NCBI GenBank assembly: GCA_032622095.1
Contig: CP136062.1
Location: 62,001-126,000 of the forward strand
DNA: 64,000 nt
DNA from: Siphonodentalium dalli
Lineage: Eukaryota > Mollusca > Scaphopoda > Gadilida > Siphonodentaliidae
Reading direction: 5' to 3'
Part shown: piece after piece, positions 1 to 13,654 of the stretch
Layout: every line of letters starts with the position of its first letter
How positions within the stretch are numbered: position 1 is the first letter of the stretch
Made by a program: the position numbers and the translations under genes
Notes under the pieces: model-generated
Databases searched by the model: none
Seen by the model: only the letters and a program-made list of their open reading frames with translations
What the model was told of the DNA's origin: nothing

Positions 1-381
1 AAATTCGTATCCGGGGCAAGATACAGTCACATAGCAAATTTCAAGTCGATAGCTCCACCCGTTTCCGAGATCTCGTCTGCGCATGCGCGAAGCTGGCGTC
101 GCACAGGCTCGGCGACCAGATAAAATTCGTACTCGGGGCAAGATACATTCACATACCAAGTTTCAAGTCGATAGCTCCTCCCGTTTCCGAGATCTCGTCT
201 GCGCATGCGCTGCACGGGCGTCGCACGGGCTCGCCAATACGACAACGACCACCGCCTGGTCAAACTACACACACATACCAAGTTTCGTCCCGATCGGTCG
301 AGAATCGTAGATTTGTATTAAGGACAGACAGAGAGACAGTCAGACAAACAGACAGACAGAGTCTTCAAAATATATATGAGA
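1..381 (+). repeat. Sat-A block 1 (122 bp units, cut by window edge)
   Basis: Two full GC-rich Sat-A units and a terminal unit are visible. Each unit runs through the motif TCAAGTCGATAGCTCC, then CCGAGATCTCGTCTGCGCAT, then GTCGCACGGGCTCG. The terminal unit (from about 228) diverges to a stretch ending GATCGGTCGAGAATCG, followed by an ACAG/ACAA microsatellite (326-360) and the tail TCTTCAAAATATATATGAGA. Tandem core, tetranucleotide microsatellite and short AT-rich tail together resemble bivalve 'pearl'/Helentron-associated elements (inference). Open frames here are by-products of a stop-poor repeat and are not genes. Confidence 0.85.
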
Positions 382-1182
382 TAATCAGGGCAGCAATGAT
401 TCATATAACCCACAGGGAGCCTCAATACAGAGTGTCGTCTGCTCCGGTCTATGTGGGACTCTCTGTGTTACATATAATTAATCAGGCTATCTATACAGAT
501 ATATAACATAATCAGGGCAGCAACGATTCATATAACCCACAGGGAGCCTCACTACAGAGTGTCGTCTGCTCCGGTCTATTGGGGACTCTCTGTGTTACAT
601 ATAATTAGTCAGGCTATATATATACAGATATATATAACATCATCAGGGTCGCATCGATTCATATAACCCACATGGAGCCTCACGACAGAGTGTCGTCTGC
701 TCCAGACTATGTGGGACTCTCTGTGTTACATATAATTAGTCAGGCTATCTATACAGATATATATAGCATCATGAGGGCAGCAACGATTTATATAACCCAC
801 AGGGAGCCTCACTACAGAGTGTCGTCTGCTGCCGTCTATGTGGGTCTCTCTGTAATACATATAATTAGTCAGGCTATCTATACAGATATATATAACACCA
901 CGAGGACAGCAGCGATTCATATAACCCACAGTGAGCCTCACTACAGAGTGTCGTCTGCTCCGGTCTATGTGAGGCTCTCTGTGTTACATATAATTATTCA
1001 GGCTATATACACAGATGTGTAACATAATCAGGGCAGCAAGGATTCATATAACCCACAGGGAGCCTCACTACAGAGCGCCGTCTGATCCAGTGTATGTGGG
1101 ACACTCTGTGTTACATATAATCGATTCATATAACCCACAGGGAGCCTCAATACAGAGTGTCGTCTGCTCCGGTCTATGTGTG
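382..1182 (+). repeat. Sat-B block 1 (124-131 bp units)
   Basis: About six to seven copies of a unit that begins ATCAGGGCAGCAACGATTC, continues ATATAACCCACAGGGAGCC and ends in a TATATATACAGATATATA-type AT tract. Starts of ATCAGGG at 511 and 642 and ATGAGGG at 771 give periods of 131 and 129 bp. The core TAACCCACAGGGAGCC...GGGGCTCTCTGTG is an inverted repeat matching solo MITEs at 27939 and 29997. The join to Sat-A at about 1183 falls in mid-unit, which points to a recombination breakpoint. Confidence 0.85.
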
Positions 1183-1543
1183 AGATACATTCACATAGCA
1201 AATTTCAAGTCGATAGCTCCACCCGTTTCCGAGATCTCGTCTGCGCATGCGCGAAGCTGGCGTCGCACGGGCTCGGCGACCGATAAAATTCGTATCCGGG
1301 GCAAGATACATTCACATACCAAGTTTCAAGTCGATAGCTCCTCCCGTTTCCGAGATCTCGTCTGCGCATGCGCTGCACGGGCGTCGCACGGGCTCGCCAA
1401 TACGACAACGACCACCGCCTGGTCAAACTACACACACGTACCAAGTTTCGTCCCGATCGGTCGAGAATCGTAGATTTGTATTAAGGACAGACAGAGAGAC
1501 AGTCAGACAAACAGACAGACAGAGGTCTTCAAACTATATATGA
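1183..1543 (+). repeat. Sat-A block 2 (partial start, two units plus microsatellite tail)
   Basis: The block begins inside a Sat-A unit at AGATACATTCACATAG without the usual CTAG leader. It ends with the ACAG microsatellite and the tail GTCTTCAAACTATATATGAG. Confidence 0.8.
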
Positions 1544-3816
1544 GATAATCAGGGCAGCAATGATTCATATAACCCACAGGGAGCATCAATACAGAGTGTC
1601 GTCTGCTCCGGTCTATGTGGGACTCTATGTGTTACATATAATTAATCAGGCTATCTATACAGATATATAACATAATCAGGGCAGCAACGATTCATATAAC
1701 CCACAGGGAGCCTCACTACAGAGTGTCGTCTGCTCCGGTCTATGTGGGACTCTCTGTATTACATATAATTAGTCAGGCTATATATATACAGATATATATA
1801 ACATCATCAGGGCCGCATCGATTCATATAACCCACAGGGGGCCTCACGACAGAGTGTCGTCTGCTCCAGACTATGTGGGACTCTCTGTGTTACATATAAT
1901 TATTCATGATATCTATACAGATATATGCAACATCATGAGGGCAGCAACGATTCATATAACCCACAGGGAGGCTCATTACAGAGTGTCGACTGCTCCGGTC
2001 TATGTGGGGCTCTCCGAGTTACATATAATTATTCAGGCTATCTATACAGATGTATAACATAATCAGGGCAGCAATGATTCATATAACCCATAGGGGGGCT
2101 CACTACAGAGTGCCGTCTGGTCCAGACTATGTGGGACTCTCTGTGTTACATATAATTAGTCAGGCTATCTATACAGATATATATAGCATCATGAGGGCAG
2201 CAACGATTCATATAACCCACAGGGAGCCTCAATACAGAGTGTCGTCTGCTCCCGCCTATGTGGGGCTCTCTGTAATACATATAATTAGTCAGGCTATCTA
2301 TACAGATATATAACATCATCAGGACAGCAACGATTTATATAACCCACAGGGAGCCTCAATACAGAGTGTCGTCTGATCCAGACTATGTGGGACTCTCTGT
2401 GTTACATATAATTAGTCAGGCTATCTATACAGATATATATAACATCGTCAGGGCAGCAGCGATTCATATAACCCACAGGGAGCCTCAGTACAGAGTGTCG
2501 TCTGCTTCCGTCTATTTGGGTCTCTCTGTAATACATATAATTAGTCAGGCTATCTATACAGATATATATATAACATCATGAGGGCAGCAACGATTCATAC
2601 AACCCACAGGGAGCCTCACTACAGTGTGTCGTCTGCTACGGTCTATGTGGGACTCTATGTGTTACATATCATTAGTCAGGCTTTCTATACAGATATATAT
2701 AACATAATCAGGGCAGCAAGGGTTCATATAACCCACAGGGAGCCTCACTACGGAGTGTCGTCTGCTCCCGTCTATGTTGGACTCTCTGTGTTACATATAA
2801 TTAATCAGGCTATCTATACAGATATATAACATAATCAGGGCAGCAACGATTCATATAACCCACAGGGAGCCTCACTACAAAGTGTCGTCTGCTCCCGTCT
2901 ATGTGGGAATCTCTGTGTTACATATAATTAGTCAGGCTATATATATACATATATATATATAACATCATCAGGGCCGCATCGATTCATATAACCCACATGG
3001 AGCCTCACGACAGAGTGTCGTCTGCTCCAGACTATGTGGGACTCTCTGTGTTACATATAATTAGTCAGGCTATCTATACAGATATATATAGCATCATGAG
3101 GGCAGCAACGATTTATATAACCCACAGGGAGCCTCACTACAGAGTGTCGTCTGCTGCCGTCTATGTGGGTCTCTCTGTAATACATATAATTAGTCAGGCT
3201 ATCTATACAGATATATATAACACCACGAGGACAGCAGCGATTCATATAACCCACAGTGAGCCTCACTACAGAGTGTCGTCTGCTCCGGTCTATGTGAGGC
3301 TCTCTGTGTTACATATAATTATTCAGGCTATATACACAGATGTGTAACATAATCAGGGCAGCAAGGATTCATATAACCCACAGGGAGCCTCACTACAGAG
3401 CGCCGTCTGATCCAGTCTATGTGGGACACTCTGTGTTACATATAATCGATTCATATAACCCACAGGGAGCCTCAATACAGAGTGTCGTCTGCTCCGGTCT
3501 ATGTGGGACTCTCTGTGCTACATGATTAGTCAGGCTATATATACAGATATATATAACATGATCAGGGCAGCAACGATTCATATAACCCACAGGGAGCCTC
3601 AATACAGAGTGTCGTCTTCTCCGGTCTATGTGTGACTCTATGTGTTACATATAATTAGTCAGGCTATATATACAGCTATATATAACATAATCAGGGCAGC
3701 AACGATTCATATAACCCACAGGGAGCCTCACTACAGAGTGTCGTCTGCTCCGGTCCATGTGGGGCTCTCTGTGTTACATATAATTAGTCAGGCTATATAT
3801 ACAAATATATATAACA
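1544..3816 (+). repeat. Sat-B block 2 (longest Sat-B run)
   Basis: About 18 tandem Sat-B units. The stretch 2997-3507 is nearly identical to 672-1182 (offset 2325 bp), so part of this block arose by segmental duplication and not by unit-by-unit slippage. It ends at ATATATAACACTAG, where the CTAG leader of Sat-C begins. Confidence 0.85.
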
Positions 3817-5123
3817 CTAGAACGTGACCCGACTTCGTCCGGGCTTTGACCTTGAATTGACCCATCCAAAACACTCAGTGGACAAAAGTAGCCCTATGTA
3901 TAAAATTTCGTCGAAATCCCATCAAAATTGGCGATTTGACCTTGAATTGACCAGATTTCAAGGTCAAGGTCACGTCGCACGGGCAAATGAATATGCTTAT
4001 GAGACTCCCCATAGGAAAGTACCCCCACATACCAAGTTTCATCGAAATCCCGTGATATTCGGGCGTTTGACCTTGAAATGACCCAATGTTAAGGTCAATG
4101 TCACGTCGCACGGGCAAATTAATATGCCCATGCCACCTCCGGCCGAAAATACCCCCACATACCAAGTTTCATCGAAATCCCGTGATATTCGGGCGTTTGA
4201 CCTTGAAATGACCCGATTTCAAGGTCAATGTCACGTTGCACGGACAAATTAATAGGCCCATGCCAACCCCGGCCGAAAATACCCCCACACACCAAGTTTC
4301 ATCGAAATCGGCTAGGCCGTTTTCGAGTTCATCGCGAACACACACACACACACAGACAGATCTTCCAAAATATAAAATAGACTAGAAGGTGACCCGACTT
4401 CGTCCGGGCTTTGACCTTGACTTGTCCATTTTGAAGGTCAAGGTCAAGTGGGATCGCGATTTGACCAGTCCAAAACACTACCCGGACAAAAGTACCCGAC
4501 AAACGTGCCCGTCGAAATCCATCCGGTTTTACCCGATTTGACCTTGAATTGATGATTTTGAAGGTCAAGGTCAGGTCGGGGTAACGATTTGACCCGTCGA
4601 AAACACTCAGTGGACAAAAGTAACCCTATGTATAAAATTTCGTCGAAATCCCATCAAAATTGGCGATTTGACCTTGAATTGACCCGATTTCAAGGTCAAG
4701 GTCACGTCTCACGGGCAAATGAATATTCTTGTGAGACTCCCCATACGAAAGTACCCCCACATACCAAGTTTCATCGAAATCCCGTGATATTCGGGCGTTT
4801 GACCTTGAAATGACCCGATGCCAAGTTCAAGGTTACGTCGCACGGGCAAATTAATAGGTTTATGCCACTCTCCGGCCGAAGGTACCCCCACATACCAAGA
4901 TTCATCGAAATCCCGTGATATTCGGGCGTTTGACCTTGAAACGACCCAATTTCAAGGTCAAGGTCACATCGCACGGACAAATTAATAGGCCCATGCCACC
5001 CCCCGGCCGAAAATACCCCCACATACGAAGTTTCATCGAAATCGGGTCGGCCGTTTTCGAGTTCATCGCGAACACACACACACAGACACACACACACACA
5101 GATCTTCCAAAATATATATTAGA
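3817..5123 (+). repeat. Sat-C block 1 (about 130 bp units, two sub-blocks)
   Basis: The leader is CTAGAACGTGACCCGACTTC followed by GTCCGGGC, a hairpin-forming stretch. Tandem units then carry TTTCAAGGTCAAGGTCACGT, GTCGCACGGGCAAATTAAT and CCCACATACCAAGTTTCATC. GGGCGTTTGACC at 4061 and 4191 gives a 130 bp period. Both sub-blocks (3817-4381 and 4382-5123) close with GCCGTTTTCGAGTTCATCGC, a CA/CAGA microsatellite and a TCTTCCAAAATATA tail ending in TAGACTAG. The closing motif resembles 3' ends of some invertebrate retroelements and Helentron-associated elements (inference). Confidence 0.85.
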
Positions 5124-5755
5124 CTAGCCGATGAGCCCGACATTGTCCGGGCTATTCAAAAACCAAATTTCCAAGTCGATAGCTCCACCCGTTTCCGATA
5201 TCTGGTCTGCGCATGCGCGAAGCTGGCGTCGCACGGGCTCGGCGACCAGATAAATTTCGTATCCGGGGAAAGATACATTCACATAGCAAATTTCAAGTCG
5301 ATAGCTCCACCCGTTTCCGAGATCTCGTCTGCGCATGTGCGAAGCTGGCGTCGCACGGGCTCGGCGACCCGATAAAATTCGTATCCGGGGCAAGATACAG
5401 TCACATAGCAAATTTCAAGTCGATAGCTCCACCCGTTTCCGAGATATCGTCTGCGCATGCGCGAAGCTGGCGTCGCACAGGCTCGGCGACCAGATAAAAT
5501 TCGTACTCGGGGCAAGATACATTCACACACCAAGTTTCAAGTCGATAGCTCCTCCCGTTTCCGAGATCTCGTCTGCGCATGCGCTGCACGGGCGTTGCAC
5601 GGGCTCGCCAATACGACAACGACCACCGCCTGGTCAAACTACACACACATACCAAGTTTGGTCCCGACCGGTCGAGAATCGTAGATTTGTATTAAGGACA
5701 GACAGAGAGACAGTCAGACAAACAGACAGACAGAGGTCTTCAAAATATATATGAG
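5124..5755 (+). repeat. Sat-A block 3 (four units with CTAG leader)
   Basis: The leader CTAGCCGATGAGCCCGACAT plus TGTCCGGGCT can form a strong hairpin. Units follow with GCATGCGC-type palindromes near 5212, 5334 (mutated to GCATGTGCG), 5456 and 5578. The ACAG microsatellite and tail close the block. The leader is clearly homologous to the Sat-C leader. Confidence 0.85.
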
Positions 5756-6866
5756 ATAATCAGGGCAGCAATGATTCATATAACCCACAGGGAGCCTCAA
5801 TACAGAGTGTCGTCTGCTCCGGTCTATGTGGGACTCTCTGTGTTACATATAATTAATCAGGCTATCTATACAGATATATAACATAATCAGGGCAGCAACG
5901 ATTCATATAACCCACAGGGAGCCTCACTACAGAGTGTCGTCTGCTCCGGTCTATTGGGGACTCTCTGTGTTACATATAATTAGTCAGGCTATATATATAC
6001 AGATATATATAACATCATCAGGGCCGCATCGATTCATATAACCCACAGGGAGCCTCACGACAGAGTGTCGTCTGCTCCAGACTATGTGGGACTCTCTGTG
6101 TTACATATAATTAGTCAGGCTATCTATACAGATATATATAGCATCATGAGGGCAGCAACGATTCATATAACCCACAGGGAGCCTCACCACAGAGTGTCGT
6201 CTGCTGCCGTCTATGTGGGTCTCTCTGTAATACATATAATTAGTCAGGCTATCTATACAGATATATATAACACCACGAGGACAGCAGCGATTCATATAAC
6301 CCACAGTGAGCCTCACTACAGAGTGTCGTCTGCTCCGGTCTATGTGAGGCTCTCTGTGTTACATATAATTATTCAGGCTATATACACAGATGTGTAACAT
6401 AATCAGGGCAGCAAGGATTCATATAACCCACAGGGAGCCTCACTACAGAGCGCCGTCTGATCCAGTCTATGTGGGACACTCTGTGTTACATATAATCGAT
6501 TCATATAACCCACAGGGAGCCTCAATACAGAGTGTCGTCTGCTCCGGTCTATGTGGGACTCTCTGTGCTACATGATTAGTCAGGCTATATATACAGATAT
6601 ATATAACATGATCAGGGCAGCAACGATTCATATAACCCACAGGGAGCCTCAATACAGAGTGTCGTCTTCTCCGGTCTATGTGTGACTCTATGTGTTACAT
6701 ATAATTAGTCAGGCTATATATACAGCTATATATAACATAATCAGGGCAGCAACGATTCATATAATCCACAGGGAGCCTCACTACAGAGTGTCGTCTGCTC
6801 CGGTCCATGTGGGGCTCTCTGTGTTACATATAATTAGTCAGGCTATATATACAAATATATATAACA
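5756..6866 (+). repeat. Sat-B block 3
   Basis: About nine Sat-B units. Positions 6065-6866 are nearly identical to the end of Sat-B block 2, shifted by about 3050 bp. Confidence 0.8.
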
Positions 6867-8177
6867 CTAGAACGTGACCCGACTTCGTCCGGGCTTTGAC
6901 CTTGAATTGACTCATCCAAAACACTCAGTGGACAAAAGTAGCCCTATGTATAAAATTTCGTCGAAATCCCATCAAAATTGGCGATTTGACCTTGAATTGA
7001 CCAGATTTCAAGGTCAAGGTCACGTCGCACGGGCAAATGAATATGCTTATGAGACTCCCCATAGGAAAGTACCCCCACATACCAAGTTTCATCGAAATCC
7101 CGTGATATTCGGGCGTTTGACCTTGAAATGACCCAATGTTAAGGTCAATGTCACGTCGCACGGGCAAATTAATATGCCCATGCCACCTCCGGCCGAAAAT
7201 ACCCCCACATACCAAGTTTCATCGAAATCCCGTGATATTCGGGCGTTTGACCTTGAAATGACCCGATTTCAAGGTCAATGTCACGTTGCACGGACAAATT
7301 AATAGGCCCATGCCAACCCCGGCCGAAAATACCCCCACACACCAAGTTTCATCGAAATCGGCTAGGCCGTTTTCGAGTTCATCGCGAACACACACACACA
7401 CACATACAGACAGATCTTCCAAAATATAAAATAGACTAGAAGGTGACCCGACTTCGTCCGGGCTTTGACCTTGACTTGTCCATTTTGAAGGTCAAGGTCA
7501 AGTGGGATCGCGATTTGACCAGTCCAAAACACTACCCGGACAAAAGTACCCGACAAACGTGCCCGTCGAAATCCATCCGGTTTTACCCGATTTGACCTTG
7601 AATTGATGATTTTGAAGGTCAAGGTCAGGTCGGGGTAACGATTTGACCCGTCGAAAACACTCAGTGGACAAAAGTAACCCTATGTATAAAATTTCGTCGA
7701 AATCCCATCAAAATTGGCGATTTGACCTTGAATTGACCCGATTTCAAGGTCAAGGTCACGTCGCACGGGCAAATGAATATTCTTGTGAGACTCCCCATAC
7801 GAAAGTACCCCCACATACCAAGTTTCATCGAAATCCCGTGATATTCGGGCGTTTGACCTTGAAATGACCCGATGCCAAGTTCAAGGTTACGTCGCACGGG
7901 CAAATTAATAGGTTTATGCCACTCTCCGGCCGAAGGTACCCCCACATACCAAGTTTCATCGAAATCCCGTGATATTCGGGCGTTTGACCTTGAAACGACC
8001 CAATTTCAAGGTCAAGGTCACATCGCACGGACAAATTAATAGGCCCATGCCACCCCCCGGCCGAAAATACCCCCACATACGAAGTTTCATCGAAATCGGG
8101 TCGGCCGTTTTCGAGTTCATCGCGAACACACACACACAGACACACACACACACAGATCTTCCAAAATATATATTAGA
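6867..8177 (+). repeat. Sat-C block 2
   Basis: Near-identical copy of Sat-C block 1, shifted by 3050-3054 bp. The 4 bp difference comes from microsatellite length near 7390 (CACACATACAGACAGA against CACACAGACAGA). Confidence 0.85.
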
Positions 8178-8809
8178 CTAGCCGATGAGCCCGACATTGT
8201 CCGGGCTATTCAAAAACCAAATTTCCAAGTCGATAGCTCCACCCGTTTCCGATATCTGGTCTGCGCATGCGCGAAGCTGGCGTCGCACGGGCTCGGCGAC
8301 CAGATAAATTTCGTATTTGGGGAAAGATACATTCACATAGCAAATTTCAAGTCGATAGCTCCACCCGTTTCCGAGATCTCGTCTGCGCATGTGCGAAGCT
8401 GGCGTCGCACGGGCTCGGCGACCCGATAAAATTCGTATCCGGGGCAAGATACAGTCACATAGCAAATTTCAAGTCGATAGCTCCACCCGTTTCCGAGATA
8501 TCGTCTGCGCATGCGCGAAGCTGGCGTCGCACAGGCTCGGCGACCAGATAAAATTCGTACTCGGGGCAAGATACATTCACACACCAAGTTTCAAGTCGAT
8601 AGCTCCTCCCGTTTCCGAGATCTCGTCTGCGCATGCGCTGCACGGGCGTCGCACGGGCTCGCCAATACGACAACGACCACCGCCTGGTCAAACTACACAC
8701 ACATACCAAGTTTCGTCCCGACCGGTCGAGAATCGTAGATTTGTATTAAGGACAGACAGAGAGACAGTCAGACAAACAGACAGACAGAGGTCTTCAAAAT
8801 ATATATGAG
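8178..8809 (+). repeat. Sat-A block 4
   Basis: Four Sat-A units, a near-identical copy of block 3 shifted by 3054 bp, with only scattered substitutions (for example GTATTTGGGG for GTATCCGGGG at about 8313). Confidence 0.85.
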
Positions 8810-9796
8810 ATAATCAGGGCAGCAATGATTCATATAACCCACAGGGAGCCTCAATACAGAGTGTCGTCTGCTCCGGTCTATGTGGGACTCTCTGTGTTAC
8901 ATATAATTAATCAGGCTATCTATACAGATATATAACATAATCAGGGCAGCAACGATTCATATAACCCACAGGGAGCCTCACTACAGAGTGTCGTCTGCTC
9001 CGGTCTATTGGGGACTCTCTGTGTTACATATAATTAGTCAGGCTATATATATACAGATATATATAACATCATCAGGGCCGCATCGATTCATATAACCCAC
9101 AGGGAGCCTCACGACAGAGTGTCGTCTGCTCCAGACTATGTGGGACTCTCTGTGTTACATATAATTAGTCAGACTATCTATACAGATATATATAGCATCA
9201 TGAGGGCAGCAACGATTCATATAACCCACAGGGAGCCTCACTACAGAGTGTCGTCTGCTGCCGTCTATGTGGGTCTCTCTGTAATACATATAATTAGTCA
9301 GGCTATCTATACAGATATATATAACACCACGAGGACAGCAGCGATTCATATAACCCACAGTGAGCCTCACTACAGAGTGTCGTCTGTTCCGGTCTATGTG
9401 AGGCTCTCTGTGTTACATATAATTATTCAGGCTATATACACAGATGTGTAACAAAATCAGGGCAGCAAGGATTCATATAACCCACAGGGAGCCTCACTAC
9501 AGAGCGCCGTCTGATCCAGTCTATGTGGGACACTCTGTGTTACATATAATCGATTCATATAACCCACAGGGAGCCTCAATACAGAGTGTCGTCTGCTCCG
9601 GTCTATGTGGGACTCTCTGTGCTACATATGATTAGTCAGGCTATATATACAGATATATATAACATGATCAGGGCAGCAACGATTCATATAACCCACAGGG
9701 AGCCTCAATACAGAGTGTCGTCTGCTCCGGTCTATGTGTGACTCTATGTGTTACATATAATTAGTCAGGCTATATAATATACAGCTATATATAACA
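8810..9796 (+). repeat. Sat-B block 4
   Basis: About eight Sat-B units. The block ends ATATACAGCTATATATAACA and is followed by CTAGCCGATGAG, so here Sat-B is joined to a Sat-A leader and not to Sat-C. Confidence 0.8.
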
Positions 9797-10352
9797 CTAG
9801 CCGATGAGCCCGACGTTGTCCGGGGTATTCAAAAACCAAATTTCAAGTCGATAGCTCTACCCAGCCCGAAATTTCAAGTCGATAGCTCTACCCGTTTCCG
9901 AGATCTGGTCTGCGCATGCGCGAAGCTGGCATCGCACGGGCTCGGCGACCCGATAAAATTCGTATCCGGGGCAAGATACATTCACATAGCAAATTTCAAG
10001 TCGATAGCTCCACCCGTTTCCGAGATCTCGTCTGCGCATGCGCGAAGCTGGTGTCGCACGGGCTCGGCGACCCGATAAAATTCGTATCCGGGGCAAGATA
10101 CATTCACATAGCAAATTTCAAGTCGATAGCTCCACCCGTTTCCGAGATCTCGTCTGCGCATGCGCGAAGCGGGCGCCGCACGGGCTCGCCAATACGACAA
10201 CGTTCGCCGCCTGGTCAAACTACACACACGTACCAAGTTTCGTCCCGATCGGTCGAGAATCGTAGATTTGTATAAATGACAGACAGACAGACAAACAAAC
10301 AAACAAACAAACAAACATACATACAGACAGAGGTCTTCAAAATATATATGAG
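9797..10352 (+). repeat. Sat-A block 5 (three units, ACAA-rich tail)
   Basis: The leader contains a short internal duplication (TTTCAAGTCGATAGCTCTAC twice, near 9839 and 9872). The microsatellite is ACAG then AAAC then ATAC (10278-10325), distinct from blocks 1-4, so this is a separate subfamily. It recurs at 14642 and 18131. Confidence 0.8.
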
Positions 10353-10482
10353 ATAATCAGGGCAGCAACGATTCATATAACCCACAGGGAGCCTCACTAC
10401 AGAGTGTCGTCTGCTCCGGTCCATGTGGGGCTCTCTGTGTTACATATAATTAGTCAGGCTATATATACAAATATATATAACA
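10353..10482 (+). repeat. Single Sat-B unit between Sat-A and Sat-C
   Basis: One unit only. The same single-unit bridge recurs at 12319-12448, 15193-15322 and 18682-18812, so the A-B-C junction was amplified as a package. Confidence 0.8.
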
Positions 10483-11792
10483 CTAGAAGGTGACCCGACT
10501 TCGTCCGGGCTTTGACCTTGAATTGACCCATCCAAAACACTCAGTGGACAAAAGTAGCCCTATGTATAAAATTTCGTCGAAATCCCATCAAAATTGGCGA
10601 TTTGACCTTGAATTGACCAGATTTCAAGGTCAAGGTCACGTCGCACGGGCAAATGAATATGCTTATGAGACTCCCCATAGGAAAGTACCCCCACATACCA
10701 AGTTTCATCGAAATCCCGTGATATTCGGGCGTTTGACCTTGAAATGACCCAATGTTAAGGTCAATGTCACGTCGCACGGGCAAATTAATATGCCCATGCC
10801 ACCCCCGGCCGAAAATACCCCCACATACCAAGTTTCATCGAAATCCCGTGATATTCGGGCGTTTGACCTTGAAATGACCCGATTTCAAGGTCAATGTCAC
10901 GTTGCACGGACAAATTAATAGGCCCATGCCAACCCCGGCCGAAAATACCCCCACACACCAAGTTTCATCGAAATCGGCTAGGCCGTTTTCGAGTTCATCG
11001 CGAACACACACACACACACAGACAGACAGATCTTCCAAAATATAAAATAGACTAGAAGGTGACCCGACTTCGTCCGGGCTTTGACCTTGACTTGTCCATT
11101 TTGAAGGTCAAGGTCAAGTGGGGTCGCGATTTGACCAGTCCAAAACACTACCCGGACAAAAGTACCCGACAAACGTGCCCGTCGAAATCCATCCGGTTTT
11201 ACCCGATTTGACCTTGAATTGATGATTTTGAAGGTCAAGGTCAGGTCGGGGTAACGATTTGACCCGTCGAAAACACTCAGTGGACAAAAGTAACCCTATG
11301 TATAAAATTTCGTCGAAATCCCATCAAAATTGGCGATTTGACCTTGAATTGACCCGATTTCAAGATCAAGGTCACGTCGCACGGGCAAATGAATATTCTT
11401 GTGAGACTCCCCATACGAAAGTACCCCCACATACCAAGTTTCATCGAAATCCCGTGATATTCGGGCGTTTGACCTTAAAATGACCCGATGCCAAGTTCAA
11501 GGTTACGTCGCACGGGCAAATTAATAGGTTTATGCCACTCTCCGGCCGAAGGTACCCCCACATACCAAGTTTCATCGAAATCCCGTGATATTCGGGCGTT
11601 TGACCTTGAAATGACCCAATTTCAAGGTCAAGGTCACATCGCACGGACAAATTAATAGGCCCATGCCACCCCCGGCCGAAAATACCCCCACATACGAAGT
11701 TTCATCGAAATCGGGTCGGCCGTTTTCGAGTTCATCGCGAACACACACACACAGACACACACACACACAGATCTTCCAAAATATATATTAGA
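10483..11792 (+). repeat. Sat-C block 3
   Basis: Full-length Sat-C block with both sub-blocks; it begins CTAGAAGGTGACCCGACTTC. Confidence 0.85.
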
Positions 11793-12318
11793 CTAGCCGA
11801 TGAGCCCGACATTGTCCGGGCTATTCAAAAACCAAATTTCCAAGTCGATAGCTCCACCCGTTTCCGATATCTGGTCTGCGCATGCGCGAAGCTGGCGTCG
11901 CACGGGCTCGGCGACCAGATAAATTTCGTATCCGGGGCAAGATACATTCACATAGCAAATTTCAAGTCGATAGCTCCACCCGTTTCCGAGATCTCGTCTG
12001 CGCATGTGCGAAGCTGGCGTCGCACGGGCTCGGCGACCCGATAAAATTCATATCCGGGGCAAGATACATTCACATAGCAAATTTCAAGTCGATAGCTCCA
12101 CCCGTTTCCGAGATCTCGTCTGCGCATGCGCGAAGCGGGCGCCGCACGGGCTCGCCAATACGACAACGTTCGCCGCCTGGTCAAACTACACACACGTACC
12201 AAGTTTCGTCCCGATCGGTCGAGAATCGTAGATTTGTATAAATGACAGACAGACAGACAAACAAACAAACAAACAAACAAACATACATACAGACAGAGGT
12301 CTTCAAAATATATATGAG
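11793..12318 (+). repeat. Sat-A block 6 (hybrid of two subfamilies)
   Basis: Three units. The 5' part matches block 3 (leader with ATTGTCCGGGC, GCATGTGCG unit) while the 3' part has the ACAA-rich tail of block 5. This supports unequal exchange between blocks. Confidence 0.8.
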
Positions 12319-12448
12319 ATAATCAGGGCAGCAACGATTCATATAACCCACAGGGAGCCTCACTACAGAGTGTCGTCTGCTCCGGTCCATGTGGGGCTCT
12401 CTGTGTTACATATAATTAGTCAGGCTATATATACAAATATATATAACA
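12319..12448 (+). repeat. Single Sat-B unit
   Basis: Bridge unit between Sat-A block 6 and Sat-C block 4. Confidence 0.75.
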
Positions 12449-13022
12449 CTAGAAGGTGACCCGACTTCGTCCGGGCTTTGACCTTGAATTGACCCATCCA
12501 AAACACTCAGTGGACAAAAGTAGCCCTATGTATAAAATTTCGTCGAAATCCCATCAAAATTGGCGATTTGACCTTGAATTGACCAGATTTCAAGGTCAAG
12601 GTCACGTCGCACGGGCAAATGAATATGCTTATGAGACTCCCCATAGGAAAGTACCCCCACATACCAAGTTTCATCGAAATCCCGTGATATTCGGGCGTTT
12701 GACCTTGAAATGACCCAATGTTAAGGTCAATGTCACGTCGCACGGGCAAATTAATATGCCCATGCCACCCCCGGCCGAAAATACCCCCACAAACCAAGTT
12801 TCATCGAAATCCCGTGATATTCGGGCGTTTGACCTTGAAATGACCCAATTTCAAGGTCAAGGTCACATCGCACGGACAAATTAATAGGCCCATGCCACCC
12901 CCCGGCCGAAAATACCCCTACATACGAAGTTTCATCGAAATAGGGTCTGCCGTTTTCGAGTTCATCGCGAACACACACACACAAACACACACACACACAG
13001 ATCTTCCAAAATATATATTAGA
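12449..13022 (+). repeat. Sat-C block 4 (shortened)
   Basis: Only about 574 bp. The middle of the usual ~1.3 kb block, including the internal CTAG leader, is missing: the sequence passes from first-sub-block units straight into the last unit near 12790. This fits an internal deletion between homologous units. Confidence 0.8.
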
Positions 13023-13654
13023 CTAGCCGATGAGCCCGACATTGTCCGGGCTATTCAAAAACCAAATTTCCAAGTCGATAGCTCCACCCGTTTCCGATAT
13101 CTGGTCTGCGCATGCGCGAAGCTGGCGTCGCACGGGCTCGGCGACCAGATAAATTTCGTATCCGGGGCAAGATACATTCACATAGCAAATTTCAAGTCGA
13201 TAGCTCCACCCGTTTCCGAGATCTCGTCTGCGCATGTGCGAAGCTGGCGTCGCACGGGCTCGGCGACCCGATAAAATTCATATCCGGGGCAAGATACAGT
13301 CACATAGCAAATTTCAAGTCGATAGCTCCACCCGTTTCCGAGATATCGTCTGCGCATGCGCGAAGCTGGCGTCGCACAGGCTCGGCGACCAGATAAAATT
13401 CGTACTCGGGGCAAGATACATTCACATACCAAGTTTCAAGTCGATAGCTCCTCCCGTTTCCGAGATCTCGTCTGCGCATGCGCTGCACGGGCGTCGCACG
13501 GGCTCGCCAATACGACAACGACTACCGCCTGGTCAAACTACACACACATACCAAGTTTGGTCCCGACCGGTCGAGAATCGTAGATTTGTATTAAGGACAG
13601 ACAGAGAGACAGTCAGACAAACAGACAGACAGAGGTCTTCAAAATATATATGAG
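13023..13654 (+). repeat. Sat-A block 7
   Basis: Four units, near-identical to block 9 at 16512-17143 (offset 3489 bp). Confidence 0.8.
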